Source: Mytilus edulis (Eukaryota; Mollusca; Bivalvia; Mytilida; Mytilidae). From it: a stretch of DNA of 64,000 nucleotides. The position numbers were made by a program, and so were the translations under genes. The stretch is taken from positions 7,964,207 to 8,028,206 of the forward strand of contig NC_092353.1 of assembly GCF_963676685.1 (NCBI RefSeq), written 5' to 3'. The notes beneath the pieces were generated by a model. That model did no database searches and was not told the origin of the DNA. It was given only the letters and a program-made list of their open reading frames with translations. Shown one piece after another: positions 11,641 through 22,975 of the stretch (the stretch's first letter is position 1; every line of letters starts with the position of its first letter).

Positions 11641-12447
11641 TGGCGTTATGTTTTATACATATATATAGTAGATTGATTTCTAAAGTCTTTCTATGGTCAG
11701 ATGCAATTTTATATTTACCACCTGTTTGCATTCCATTTTGTTAGTATGAAAGATGTTCATAGATCTTGAAAGTGTAAACATTTATAATAAAGCAGTAGTA
11801 GGTTGCACTTTGTAAATGCTACTGTTTCATAAACTGCACTTCTCTGTTGGGGGATATTTAATATTCATAGATAATTTGTGTTGTTTACCTACTGGTTCAC
11901 AGATATGATCTCTTTCTCTGTATGTTGCATTGTCGTTTGGTGTTTGTTGCACTTAAGTGTTTCTGTTTTTTCGTTGTTTTCCTCTTATATTTGATGTGTG
12001 TCCCTCAGTTTAAGTTTGTAGCACGGATGTGTTTTCTTTTAATCGATTTATGACTTTCAAACTCTCGGCATACTACTGTTGCCTTTATTCATCTCATTGA
12101 GACACATCTTTGGAATTTTGTCAGCATGAATGTAAATAGATAGAGGCCAATTGAACTTACAGAAGATCTAAAGTAGAGGGAGGGGTAGAACGGAATATTT
12201 GTCACATCGGTTTGTACTTCAAATCTTCTTTAGTTCATGGTTTTTAAAAAGATAAATGTTTAAAACATGGCGATGACCACAGCGCAGATTCTGTTTTTTA
12301 AGAAGTTTATAAAAAGCAATACGTATAACCCATGTGTAACAAATATTTGCAGCCAAGTGAGTATTATCCTGAATCGCCGATCTATTTTAATTTTTCATTG
12401 ACTACACTTGTAAAAAAAGAAGATTAGCATAGCCGGATCATTTAAAT

Positions 12448-13330
12448 TCCCTTTCAAATATATTGATGATGTTCTTTCCCTCATCAATCCATACTTTTCC
12501 GATTGGTTCCACCAATATGTCCCCCAGAACTAGAAATAAAAGAAACAACAGACACAGCTTCCTCTGCCTCATATTTAGTTTGATACATAACAGGTTCACA
12601 TACACAGTCATCCCAGTACCAGCATCTATGACAAAAAAACAATTTTAATTTTGAAACTACCAATTTACCCCACCGTAGTAGCAATATACCAACTTCACCT
12701 GCATATGGGAAATTATATATATGGATTTCCCAACTTATTCGGTATTCAAGAGCTTGCAACTGATATTCACACTTTGTAAAACTTCATCAGTGTCTGAGCA
12801 GAAAGTTGATGAACCAAGGGTATGTCTAAGAACGTATTGTCCTTTTTCTGAAAACGTTCATCGGAAGATACTAAGGCCTTGTTGATAAATATTCCGTATC
12901 AACTTCACAAAAATATAAGTTCTAGGTACTGATTAGGATCTTATTGGTATAGTAATATTTGAGTACTCTTTGTGAGTATTTTTTTTACTGTTAAGTTTTT
13001 TTTTATTATATCCATTTGACGTGGCACGATACTTATTCATCCGGTTATTGTGTCATTATACCATGGTAAACTTTTGTATTCTCGTCTTTCTATTTTTTCT
13101 AAATTTCTTTATCTTTATGCCTTTTTTTGTGTACCGTTGTTGACATGTTTGTTGGTTATGTTTAAAACACCAATTTCTACCTTAGGAAATGTCTGTACCA
13201 AGCTAGGAATATGATATTTGATATCCATTCGTTTGAACATTTTTAAACATTTGAATTTTCCATATTAGGAAGTTTCCGTTTTGAAATTTTCTTAGAGCTT
13301 GGTATTTTTGTTATTTCACTCTTTCATGAC
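12448..13330 (+). mobile_element. Reverse-transcriptase relic (family B) with 3' tail
   Basis: At 12448-12500 the plus strand reads FKYIDDVLSLINPYFSDW, with the YIDD box of a reverse transcriptase. Downstream, broken frames match related copies at 28430-28760 and 44063-46200. The 3' non-coding part (from about 12960) ends in the dispersed tail at 13190-13330. Stops and frameshifts abound. The retroelement class was not settled; no GIY-YIG domain adjoins it. Confidence 0.65.
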
Positions 13331-13597
13331 TAAGTCATTAATAATAGCTTGAGGTGTTGAGAAACACTATATTTTATAACCGGTTTTTTTTTGGTAAGCC
13401 GACAAATTCATCAAATATAAACACAAACGTTTTAGCTGCATATTCACACAAGACAAATACGGTTGTTTAACAGATTGTATATCTATTAAACGCCCACGTT
13501 GCATAATTAGAGTTGCGGCAAGGACAAGTCAACTAATTTGAAGTGTCGATACGTCTGTCTTTAAACAGTAATAGAGGATGCATAGATGGCCAGTGTA

Positions 13598-16536
13598 TCA
13601 TTGATCTTTCTTCGTACTGTCCTTTGAGGAAAAATATTCCTCGACACTTTGCCTTACTATGTTATCAATAGAGACAATAAGTAATGGTTTCCAAGTGTTT
13701 CGATTATTTTGTTGCCTTGTCCTACTTGTTTTATTCTTACTCCTCATGTTCATAGGACTATGATCTGCCAAAGAGGTTTCACTATTAGAGTTAGTGCTGC
13801 TCATCTACAAAAATAAATATGAAGATGGAACTAACTTTTGTAAAAGTGTGTTACTTAAATACCAAAACTAATATTTATTGTTCACTAGTTATACAATAAA
13901 TCTACAGAACAATGAACGAAAACGCACATTTAAAAAAATTATGATGCTCACAATTCAGGTTTCTATACTGACCAACCTTCTTTTATTTGAATTCATGTAA
14001 GAAGACTTTGATTATGTTAATAATGTCAATTGTTTATTGCTTAATGCTCCACTAACAATATGTATCAGATAAGAATTGTATACACCAGGAAAATATTATC
14101 TCATCTGTTTTTGTCAAACGTTTTCGGAATTTTGTGTCCTCAATGCTAATAAACTTCGTATTTATATTGTCTTTTTTTCTATCGCATTAAATATTTTGTA
14201 GAAGAAATGCGAAGCTGGCGTACACAATTTTAATCCTGGTGTCTATGATGGAGTTAAACTAAACTACTGGATCTTTTCCACTATTGGTGGAGGTTTCCTG
14301 TTTGAGGTTATCACAAGTCTAATTGCTGATACTTTAGTACTTTTAAGAATTGTTATTGATATGGTAATGATCACAAACGAACTATTTACAAAGCTTTTGA
14401 TTTTTCGAACTATCGAAGATGTTCAAGCCCGGAAAAAAGCAAAATTGAAAACGGCATGTCCCTAATCAAATAGCAAAATCAAAAGATAAAACACATTAAA
14501 CGAATGCACAACAACTGTCATGTTCCTGACTTGGAACAGGCATTTCCAAATGCAGAAAATGGTGGATTGAACCTAGTTTTATTGCTCTAAACCCCAGCTG
14601 AGTTTTTCAAAGTTTTTGACATTTTGGGTCCTCATTATTTTTCAACTTCGTTCGTTATTTGTATTTTTAACTTTTCCCTAATCAAGCATCATTTAATAAA
14701 ATTAACGGTACCAATTTTCTTGCACCAGAAGCGCATTTCGACAATACATGTCTCTTCAGTGATGCTCGTGGCCAAAATATTTGAAATCCAAAGCTTATAT
14801 AAAAGATGAAGAGCTATATTCCAAAAGGTCCAAAAAGTATAGCCAAATCCGTGAAAGGAATCAGAGCTTTGCATGAGGGAGATACATTCCTTAATTTATA
14901 ATAATTTCTAATATTTTGTAACAGCAAATTTTAATAACACAAAAAATCCGTATTTGCATGCCAGTACCAAAGTACTGGCTACTGGGCTGGTGATACCCTC
15001 GGGGACTAATAGTCCACCAGCAGAGGCATCAACCCAGTGGTAGTAATAAAATTAACGTTACCAATTTTCTCGAGTGTAGATAAAACTCTCACCTATCGTA
15101 CAAAATATCATTTATGATGAGGTTATACAAATCTGTCGGCTAATAAAATAATATCCTTTCCTATAGTTTGTGTCCTATTTTTATAATTTTCGTATGAAGA
15201 TTTTTTATTTTATTTAGATTTTTAAAAAAGGGGGGGGGGGGAGTCCTTTGTTCCTTTTTTCAGAATTTGCTAATTATTTCATACGATAACATAATTGATA
15301 CTTGTAAAATATTTCAACTAATAATATAAGTATGCTTCGGTTTTATTTCGAGTTTGTTCTCTTTTTTGTGCTTTTAGATTCACAATTTTTCGTTTTATGC
15401 ACCATGTTTGATAACTCGATGTACAAAATGTATACAATGTTTCTCGTTTTCATATAAGTATTATTGTCCCGTTTGAACGGTTTCACGCAAGTCATTAATT
15501 GCGTGCTGTTCGGTGTGAACCAAGGCTACATGTTGAAGACTGTACTTTGACCTATAATGGTTTACTTCTGCAAATTGTGTTAAAAAATTTGTCTTATTGC
15601 ACTCATACCACATTTTCTTATATTTCTTTAATTGACATTGATTTTGTGTTACCCTGTTTTTTTGTTTTTTTTTCAACTCCCAAATTGATGCATTTACTTA
15701 CCTGGTCAGCCTTATTGTAATATTTGATGTTTGTTCCTTCATCATCTGACTGACTTAGTAGAGGGGACGATATAAGTTTATTCTTCCTATCAGAAATATT
15801 CACATATTGGTTTATCTGTTGAAGGTTCAGTCTCTGTTTATCATCAGGGTCATTGTTGAAATAGAGTTGCGACCCAGCATCAAAATTATTTTTTTCCTGA
15901 AAAAAATGTTAATTGTATTCAAAGTCAATTTACTGATGATCAAAACAAAAGTCGAGCATAGTAAACGTTTCACACATTGATGTACTGGTGCATGTACCTG
16001 TCGACATCGATAATAGAAGACGATTATTTAATTATGTGTCATGGATCTTTTGGCGTTGGGACATATAAATCCTTTAAACCACATCACGTACAAACCGTAT
16101 CTGATTACCAAAAATTAGATTACTATCCGCACACTAAAAGTTCATTATATGAAAGCTGAAAATCACAGAATTCCCCATCACTTGTATATTTCTAGGGGAG
16201 CATGGTCGTATAAAGAGATTACTTCGGTTTCTATCCCTCTAGTGTCAACTGTCTCAGCGTCTAGGTTACAAAATTTACTTGTGTTTTCTTCCAAGTTAAT
16301 CCCTTCAAGATTATATGAATTAAACTAATAAATTTTAAATAAGCAATGATGTCTTTCGTATTTCAAATTTTATGAATTCAAAACTAAACATTTTGTTTTA
16401 AATAGGAATTTATCTATCCTCCCTCTGACTTTTACAATACTGCGACTTAAAAACGGTTACTAGACATACCTGGTTCTCTTCCTCATTCACATACGTGTTA
16501 TATCTCTTTTCAACGAGGATGGGGTTTTTTTTGCAA
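13598..16536 (-). CDS. 3' part of an unrecognised multi-exon gene
   Basis: Three minus-strand exons join cleanly: 16470-16536 (67 nt, acceptor TCAG, donor GTATGT), 15702-15896 (195 nt, acceptor TTTTCAG, donor GTAAGT) and 13598-13804 (207 nt, acceptor TTTGTAG, ending in TGA). Junctions are phase 0 and the first exon begins in phase 2. The joined peptide runs CKKNPILVEKRYNTYVNEEE, then a polar stretch (SQLYFNNDPDDKQRLNLQQ) and ends FSSKDSTKKDQ. It is hydrophilic and Ser/Asn/Lys-rich with several Tyr residues, as in a receptor's cytoplasmic tail, but no family was recognised. Upstream exons, including any membrane segment, were not found; repeats occupy 16.9-17.7 kb. A second terminal exon at 16178-16324 could replace the last two. 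Confidence 0.55.
14118..14253 (-). repeat. SINE-like dispersed repeat, decayed copy
   Basis: Matches the 3905-4070 family (GTGTCCTCAATGCT and GCGAAGCTGGCGTACA). Lies in an intron of the gene at 13.6-16.5 kb. Confidence 0.5.
14420..14560 (-). repeat. RT family B tail, solo copy
   Basis: Shares AAATAGCAAAATCAAAAG-type and CATTAAACGAATGCACAA segments with the copy at 3390-3545. Intronic. Confidence 0.6.
14694..15075 (+). repeat. Composite dispersed repeat bracketed by a 27-bp direct repeat
   Basis: ATAAAATTAACGGTACCAAT at 14694 recurs with one change at 15046. Between them are CCAGAAGCGCATTTCGACAA and a segment with CTGGTGATACCCTC that is also seen at 22320. Confidence 0.55.
16178..16324 (-). 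CDS. Candidate alternative terminal exon of the gene at 13.6-16.5 kb
   Basis: On the minus strand the acceptor TTTATTAG is followed by 48 codons and TGA, with no internal stop. The peptide starts FNSYNLEGINLEENTSKFCN and ends LYDHAPLEIYK. It begins in phase 0, so it can follow exon 16470-16536 directly and give a shorter tail than the 15702/13598 route. Composition (acidic, several Tyr) is like the other tail. No donor site would let it join 15702-15896. It could also be a chance open frame, but acceptor, phase and stop fit together. Confidence 0.45.
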   Translation of the reverse strand, partial: FNSYNLEGINLEENTSKFCNLDAETVDTRGIETEVISLYDHAPLEIYK

Positions 16537-16864
16537 CTGATTTTGATTCAATTTCATATCACAATTAGTACTGGTTATTTCTGTAATTTGAACAAACCTT
16601 CCACACAATTTGTGCCTTTTTTCTATCAAGGTGGATTGAAGAGGGGTATCTTTTAACTTTCCCTCTGGTATCTTTTTTTACCCCCTTTTAAAATGAGTAG
16701 ATGACCTAGGATAATTTTTGTTTTGCTTTTACAACCTTAAACCATTTTTAATCAGCATTTTTTTGTAAGTTGCCTTAAGATTTTCAAAAACTAACTCTCT
16801 CAACGAAAGCATGTGGATTAAAAACGGGTCAATATCGTTCACAATAATTTAAGTCTAAGCTTTC

Positions 16865-17010
16865 TTTGTAGTGTACCAAGTCAGTAATATGACAGTTGTT
16901 GTTCATTCTTTTGGTGTTTTTGAGCTTTTGATTTTGCCATATGACAAGGGAATTTTCATTTTGAATTTTCATAGGAGTTCGATATTGTTCTTATTTTAGT
17001 TTTGTGTATG
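16865..17010 (+). repeat. RT family B tail, solo copy
   Basis: Plus orientation, containing GAGCTTTTGATTTTGCCAT and TTTGAATTTTC; abuts the repeat that follows. Confidence 0.6.
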
Positions 17011-17011
17011 T

Positions 17012-17720
17012 AAAATTGAGAGTGTCAATGGGAATTATGTTAAAGAGACAACAACCCGATCAAAGAGTAAAAATGAACGTCACACAATAAACTCCACATT
17101 GAAACACATACAAGACTAACAAAGGCCAGAAACAGGCGCAAAAATGTGGCGGGATTAAACATGTTTTTAGAAATCGCAACTCTCCCCCTTTACCTCTAGC
17201 CAATGTAGAATAAATAAACACATAGCAACACAAACAATAAAACTCAGTTAAAAAGAAGTCCGAGTCCGATGTCAGACTAGGTAACAAAAAGAAAATAAGC
17301 AAAATGGCAATGATACATAAATTAACAAAGGACTACTAGCAGTTACTCACATGCCAGCTCCAGACCCCAATTTATCTGACTGAAAGGTTATCTTTTCATC
17401 ATATGAAAATCAAGTGCAATCCCTCTCGTTAGGGATTAAATATTATGCCATCATGAACATAACCCGTTCAATGCCAACAACTGGTTTTAGAATAAATGTG
17501 TTTATTTCCGATGCAAAAAAACATGAGTGAATCAATATTAACACTATACCAACATATGCAATCCTAGCCTTAATGACCTGACAATAGTATCGTAACTATA
17601 TCATTTACGAATAAGCCTGTTTATAAATTTGTTTAGCCTTTGAGGTGAATGTCGACAGTTTTTTTACTTTGTAAAGAATATTACCATAAAATATTTTACA
17701 AATGATAAACTTTAGTAAAT
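17012..17720 (+). repeat. Dispersed repeat R1, long copy
   Basis: The first part matches 27955-28430 (shared AATGTGG.GGGATTAAACATG and CTCCCCC). The rest (GCCAACAACTGGTTTTAGAA and beyond) extends past that copy. The frame on the minus strand at 17060-17302 lies wholly in this repeat and is not a gene. Confidence 0.6.
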
Positions 17721-17729
17721 GTCTTGACA

Positions 17730-20700
17730 AGTTTGTTATATCGAAAAACCTTGGTTTAATAATTTTTCAGTAATACAGAGATTTCTTTCGTTGAAATCAA
17801 ATAAATTGTTACATACACGTGCGAATCGAACAAGTCAATATATATAAATACCGTAAGATGGTGACAAGGGAACGTCACCATCTAAATATGGATAATTATC
17901 AATAGGAAATGAAAAAAAAATCATCTCTTTTACCATAAATGTTGGTATTAAGCTTCCCGTTAAAGATATAGATATTTAGATCCAGGAAAGGGCAGTGTTC
18001 ATACATGTAGTTAGAATTAGATTTTTTTGGTAATTGTTTCACTTTTTGTTGTCTTTCGGTTTTTATTTGCCTTGACATTACATTGTCAGTTTACCGCCTC
18101 CTTGTGATTATTGAAAATACCATGACATATTCCGCGTTGTTTTTTACAATATTGTAGTACGTATCTTTATTCTAATAATACTTACACTGTTTTGGTTTCG
18201 TAACGAATTACCTTTAAAAATAATGAAACATTTTATAAGTAACCTGAACATAAACATTAAGTAACAGACGCTAGGTATGAAGTTTAGAGCAAAACCCTTA
18301 CTCAAAATGGTACAAATGGGTTTATTTACTTGATAATAGTAAATAAAATAATAACAATATGACAAGTTGTATGCTCTTCCGTTGTCAGTTAAAGTGTATC
18401 ATCACGGCTAACAAAATATGTACGTTCCTTTAAAACTAGCTGTTCACCAATTTGAAAATATTACCAATAATGGTACCTAGAACGGTTTCACTTTTGAGAC
18501 AAATTGTACCTTTCTCTAACCAAAAACAGGTGTGTAATATTTAATAAACACCATTAAGAGCGTAGTTCTCAAAACAAATATTTTAGATAATAAGATTATT
18601 TACCCATCCGTGTAACCAATTAATAAAAAGATTCGAACTTTATTGTTTATGTCGTTAGCAATCAATAAACACGTTTTCTCTGTATGCTTTAATATATCTG
18701 CTTATAATTGACTGATTATAATACGTTTAATATGCTTACCATTAGAATACCTATGATGCAGCCTCACTCCGAAGTGGAAATTGTATCCGTTGGTTGTTAA
18801 TATACTTGTAAATAAATATATTGTTGATGATATGTCTAAAATGAAATCATAAAATACAATTCTTATATTTTACATACCTTGATAAATTTGATTTTTCATT
18901 TATTCCGTTTAAAGATGATACGCTTAGCAAGAGTTGCTATTTACTAGATGTAAATAACGATGCATATGACAATAAACCCAAAATAGCTGACTGCAATTTG
19001 AAAATATTTCCTTCTTGTCGTTGTATACATTCAATATGGTTAATAATTCTAGGTTATATTTCCCAAGATCCCGGATGCAATTCTTAACATATTTGAAAGG
19101 ATAGCATTGAATACATCATAGTTTTCAAGATTCCGTCAGTGTTTTTGAATTTCTCTTTTATCAATCTCTCCTAGCAAGATTAATTAGTTTGTGGGGGGAA
19201 CAATGGCATTCTGATAGATGCTACTTAAAAATACAAATATTCGGCTGTGTGTGATTTTCTTTGTATAATACGGCTCGTATTTTATGTATTTATCATGAAA
19301 CAAATAATGTGATTGCATAATGATTATGTGTGTGTTGTGTGTGTGTGTGTTTGAACTTGAATTCTTATACTTTACAGCATCGACAGCAATATTACTTTGC
19401 ACCTGTTATCATTGTTATATTTAAGCAATTATTCTCATATCGTTTTGACTCTATAATGTTTCTAGTATTCAACGTCATGTTACAGAAAATCTCATACAGG
19501 AAACATATCACATTTGATGTTACAGTCGGTATCGTAATGTATAGTTTGAAAAGTATGCTGGTTTTTCCGTCAAAAACTGGAAATATAAATTTGATTTCAT
19601 ATGACAAATCGTTATACAAATATGTAGTTCAAGATAAGCAATAATGATTTATTTTGTTACGAGAATTTCCATTCTTAATTTACAATATCAATCCTGGATC
19701 TTGAAATTGTAATTAATTTTGAACATGTTTAGTGAATATTTTTTAGAATTCCAAAAACGATAAATTATTGATTAAAAGGTATTAATTTCCTCACATAATT
19801 TGAAAACTAATTAGTATACAGTACGATACAGTATATATATATATATCGCATGCCCAAACCGAAAGTAACGACAGTAAAATCGCATATTTAATTTTGAGAT
19901 ATATAAAGTACTATAATAATCTTTCCCTGAGATGGACAAATAAAAAACAATCGAAGTTGTAAAAATATACCCATGAATACTTACCATGCTTACCTTTACT
20001 ATTATACACAAAATACTTATTATTGCCCTGTAATATGTCACTCTGTGTTATTTTAATCGTAAATGCATGATTACCAGATTACCAAGATCTAAATTTAGAA
20101 ATATACAATCATCGGGACTTCTCTGTAATCAGGTAATTTCCGCATTTTGATAACCATATTTGTTGTTCAGTAAAATAGACATTAAGAAAAGGTCTATTAA
20201 TAACCAAATTAGATTATTAAGATTCAAACATTATGTTACCATTTTTTGAAGTTGCTTGAATGTGTTCAATTATTTAGATAATGATTCAAAACCAAACAAA
20301 CCTATTTTGTTATCTCGTTTTTATTTACATAAAATTCGAGTGTAAAAAAATAAGATGCATTAATTTTTAAGGAAAATAGAAACGGATATTTCAAATTATC
20401 AAGTCAGTTTCATTAAAATGGGGAGAAAATGTTGTGTTCTGCTTGATAAACGTCCATTTGCAAATACTTTAAATTTATCCTGGACGAGAACAAATTATTT
20501 GACCCAACAACAGTTGTCACACTTTCCCCCTAATGTAATGTTGCTCTCCCTTAAAAAAGCATTATATCCAAAAAGCGAAATAATTCAACGTAACACCATA
20601 TGCCTCAATGTTGTCCTGTTATACCACAGAGATGTTGAAGGTTTTAAAATTGGCTTTCTCTTTTATTTCTATACAGAAATGATTTAATTATCAGATCACC

Positions 20701-20830
20701 TTCTTGCAAAAATGGTCGACCGCAACAATAAGTAGAGTAAAGTAATGAGGGTCTGGATGAATTATGTCGTCGACAGTACCTTATCGATTGATATTAATAG
20801 ATAGAGATGTGTTATATCATTATTGTGTTC
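17730..20830. other. AT-rich stretch without a confident gene
   Basis: Contains a (TG)n run near 19325-19351, an (AT)n run near 19836-19847 and a weak tail-like block at 18020-18120. Two splice-bounded open segments on the minus strand (18740-18806 and 19403-19576) did not join in phase and are not called. Confidence 0.4.
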
Positions 20831-20839
20831 ATATAATGT

Positions 20840-20990
20840 TTGCTCAGTCTTTTGTTTTATCTATGTTGTGTTTTGTGTACTGTTTTCTTTTTTTTTCTTT
20901 TTTGCCATGGCGTTGTTATATTATTTTCGATTTTTAATTCTAAATGTCACTTTGGTATTTTTTGCCTCTTATATCCATTCATTATTTATC
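20840..20990 (+). repeat. RT tail A, decayed copy
   Basis: Contains GCCATGGCGTTGTTATATTA and CACTTTGGTATTTTTTGCC, matching the ends of copies at 27.6, 37.3 and 40.0 kb. Confidence 0.5.
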
Positions 20991-21085
20991 ATTCTAATAT
21001 GACGTGCTTCTTTAGCTTTGTAAACAACACTGTGATAAAATTCTCGATAAAATATTCTTAGCGCAGACTCAGAGATATACATAAT

Positions 21086-21380
21086 AATGGCAGTTACAAT
21101 ATACTTGCCACGTAAATGTATTGGAACCTATTTGCAGACTCTCTGCCGATTTTATTGTTTTAAAAAGGGCAATTAATTAAAAAAAAAGACAAAATAATAA
21201 AAAAAGAAGTAATGCACAAGAGCTCGGAGTTATCAACAAAATAAAAATAAAATAAAATTCCGCGAAAGTCTATTAATCTTTTTGGCGCATTTAAGTCATT
21301 TCAAAACATGACGTCATACAAATGAAACCGCTAAAGTTGAAAGTTTTCTGTTGCGTGAACCATCGGAATTCGTATGATAT
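21086..21380 (+). repeat. Dispersed repeat shared with 29752-30050
   Basis: Shared segments include AATGCACAAGAGCTCGG and ATGACGTCATACAAATGAAA. The two copies are in the same orientation and diverged. Confidence 0.6.
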
Positions 21381-21716
21381 TGTATTAAAACTGATTTTTG
21401 AGGTAGGTTTTGTTTTATTTTTTATTCTATTGCATTTTTCGCATATTTACTCGTTTCAGCAAGTCAGCATGGCGGCTCCTTAGTTACAAAATGTCAACTT
21501 TGGATTTAACGGAAGCTTACGAGAAAAACATGTAAATTAAAAATGGCAAATGTTGGGTTTGAGAATTTAAAGAATTAAAAAGTTTTTTTTTCTAGCAGTT
21601 ATTCACGAATTAACCTACGCAAGCTACATATTTATAAAGATATTTGAGCTTTATCTAGCAGGGAGTATACCCACCCTCGCTTCATTTTTTTAATGACCGT
21701 ATTTGTCCTATTAGAA

Positions 21717-21844
21717 TCGAAATAATTCTTTGAAGCCATATATTGTTGGAAATTTTTCACTAACGCTCAGGATAAAATTCGAATATCACGGCCCAGGCCC
21801 TGTGTAAATTTCCAACAATATATGGCTTCCATGAATTATTTCTT
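21717..21844. mobile_element. Palindromic MITE-like element
   Basis: Arms 21717-21755 and 21806-21844 are inverted repeats. A perfect core of 24 bp contains CCATATATTGTTGGAAATTT, around a loop of about 50 bp. No coding capacity. Confidence 0.65.
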
Positions 21845-22074
21845 ACGTTATCATATTCTAAATGTCTGAAAAGTAAGATTCTAGACAAATTAGATATTCT
21901 TGTCGACGTTAACAACATTTATCTTCACTTCGCTTTCATTGTTAAATTTTTGATTGATAAAAAGAGTTGTTGTAGTTTATTTTTTATCAAATGGAAAATT
22001 GCTTTGAGTACATATTTTGCGTTAACCAACAAGTATTGTCATGTGCCAGGCCAATTCAATGACACAAACATACA

Positions 22075-22575
22075 ATTTTACGTACACCAGATACGCGTTC
22101 CGTCTACAAAAGACTTGTCAAATGAAGTATAAAGATGGCGGACAATGAGGACCCATATATAGAAAGGTTTTGCCACATACAGCTAAGGTAAGCTATTCCT
22201 GTGCTAGAAATATTTTTAGTATTTCGAAAAATTGAAAGTTGTGTAAACAGTTGATTTATAATTACCGGTATGACATTGTCAATGATAAGTCAGGTTATAA
22301 GAGAAGGAATGACTCCTTAACTGGTGATACCCTCATCGAGGATACCTCAATCAGCATTGACATCGACCCAGTGTTTGTAAGTAAACTCATCATAGATATC
22401 AGAATTAAAATGTTGTACACCAGACGTGCGTTCTGCTTACAAAGGCTCATTAATGACACTCGAATCAAAATTATTTAAACGGCCAAATAAAGAATGCAGA
22501 TGGAGTGCGTTGAGGACGTAAAATTTTTGCCAAATTCAGATAAGGTAATCAATGCCTGGGGTAAAAAATCCTAAA
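22075..22575 (+). repeat. Two tandem copies of the SINE-like repeat
   Basis: Copy one (22075-22220) has CACCAGATACGCGTTCCGTC and copy two (22320-22575) has CACCAGACGTGCGTTCTGC. Both continue into a GAGGAC...AAGGTAA segment. A short open frame with a donor at 22135-22190 (MADNEDPYIERFCHIQL) is part of the repeat and recurs broken in copy two. Confidence 0.6.
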
Positions 22576-22922
22576 GTATGACGAAAAATTCAAAGATTAA
22601 ATGACTGCTAATGAGACAATTATCCAATAGGTTCAAATGATGTGGAAGTGTCTTTAGTTATATTAGTGTATACAACATTTCATTAGAAAAGCACTAATTT
22701 CTAGTCTGGTAAAGTCAAGGAAGGATTGTTTATGTATAGAAAATTGAACACAGTTTTGGTTCACATTCATATTATAGATTGTCTTCGATATCTTATCTTT
22801 CTGTTATGTATTAAGTTCGTGTTGAAAACAGTGTCAGCAATTTAAATATCAGGCCACGCTGGCTGTAAGGAATTTAATTGGATATAACATATCAGACCAT
22901 TCATGGTAACAGAACATTTTAG

Positions 22923-22930
22923 TATAAAAT
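22923..22930 (+). promoter_or_regulatory. Possible TATA box of NPC2-like gene 1
   Basis: TATAAAAT lies 46 bp before the ATG at 22976, allowing a start site near 22953 and a very short 5' UTR. No other promoter element is clear. Confidence 0.3.
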
Positions 22931-22975
22931 CTTCCAAAAATATTGTGTTCTATAGCTTTCTTTCGGACAACAAGC

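Noticed and set aside
17060-17302. 80-residue hydrophobic minus-strand ORF resembling a membrane protein
   Set aside because: Lies wholly inside dispersed repeat R1.
18740-18806. Minus-strand candidate exon (TTNGYNFHFGVRLHHRYSNG) with GTAAGC donor
   Set aside because: Too short, weak acceptor, and phase does not fit the exon at 16470-16536.
19403-19576. Minus-strand open segment with good acceptor and weak donor (DGKTSILFKLYITIPTVTSN), possibly an ectodomain exon
   Set aside because: No neighbouring exon joins it in phase, the donor GTGCAA is poor, and no family was recognised.
20418-20687. 89-residue open frame starting MGRKCCV, like the start of a THAP zinc finger
   Set aside because: The second Cys pair and the His/Cys of a THAP domain are absent, and no splice site rescues them.
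22135-22190. Possible first exon MADNEDPYIERFCHIQL with GTAAGC donor
   Set aside because: It is part of a dispersed repeat; a broken copy lies 350 bp downstream.
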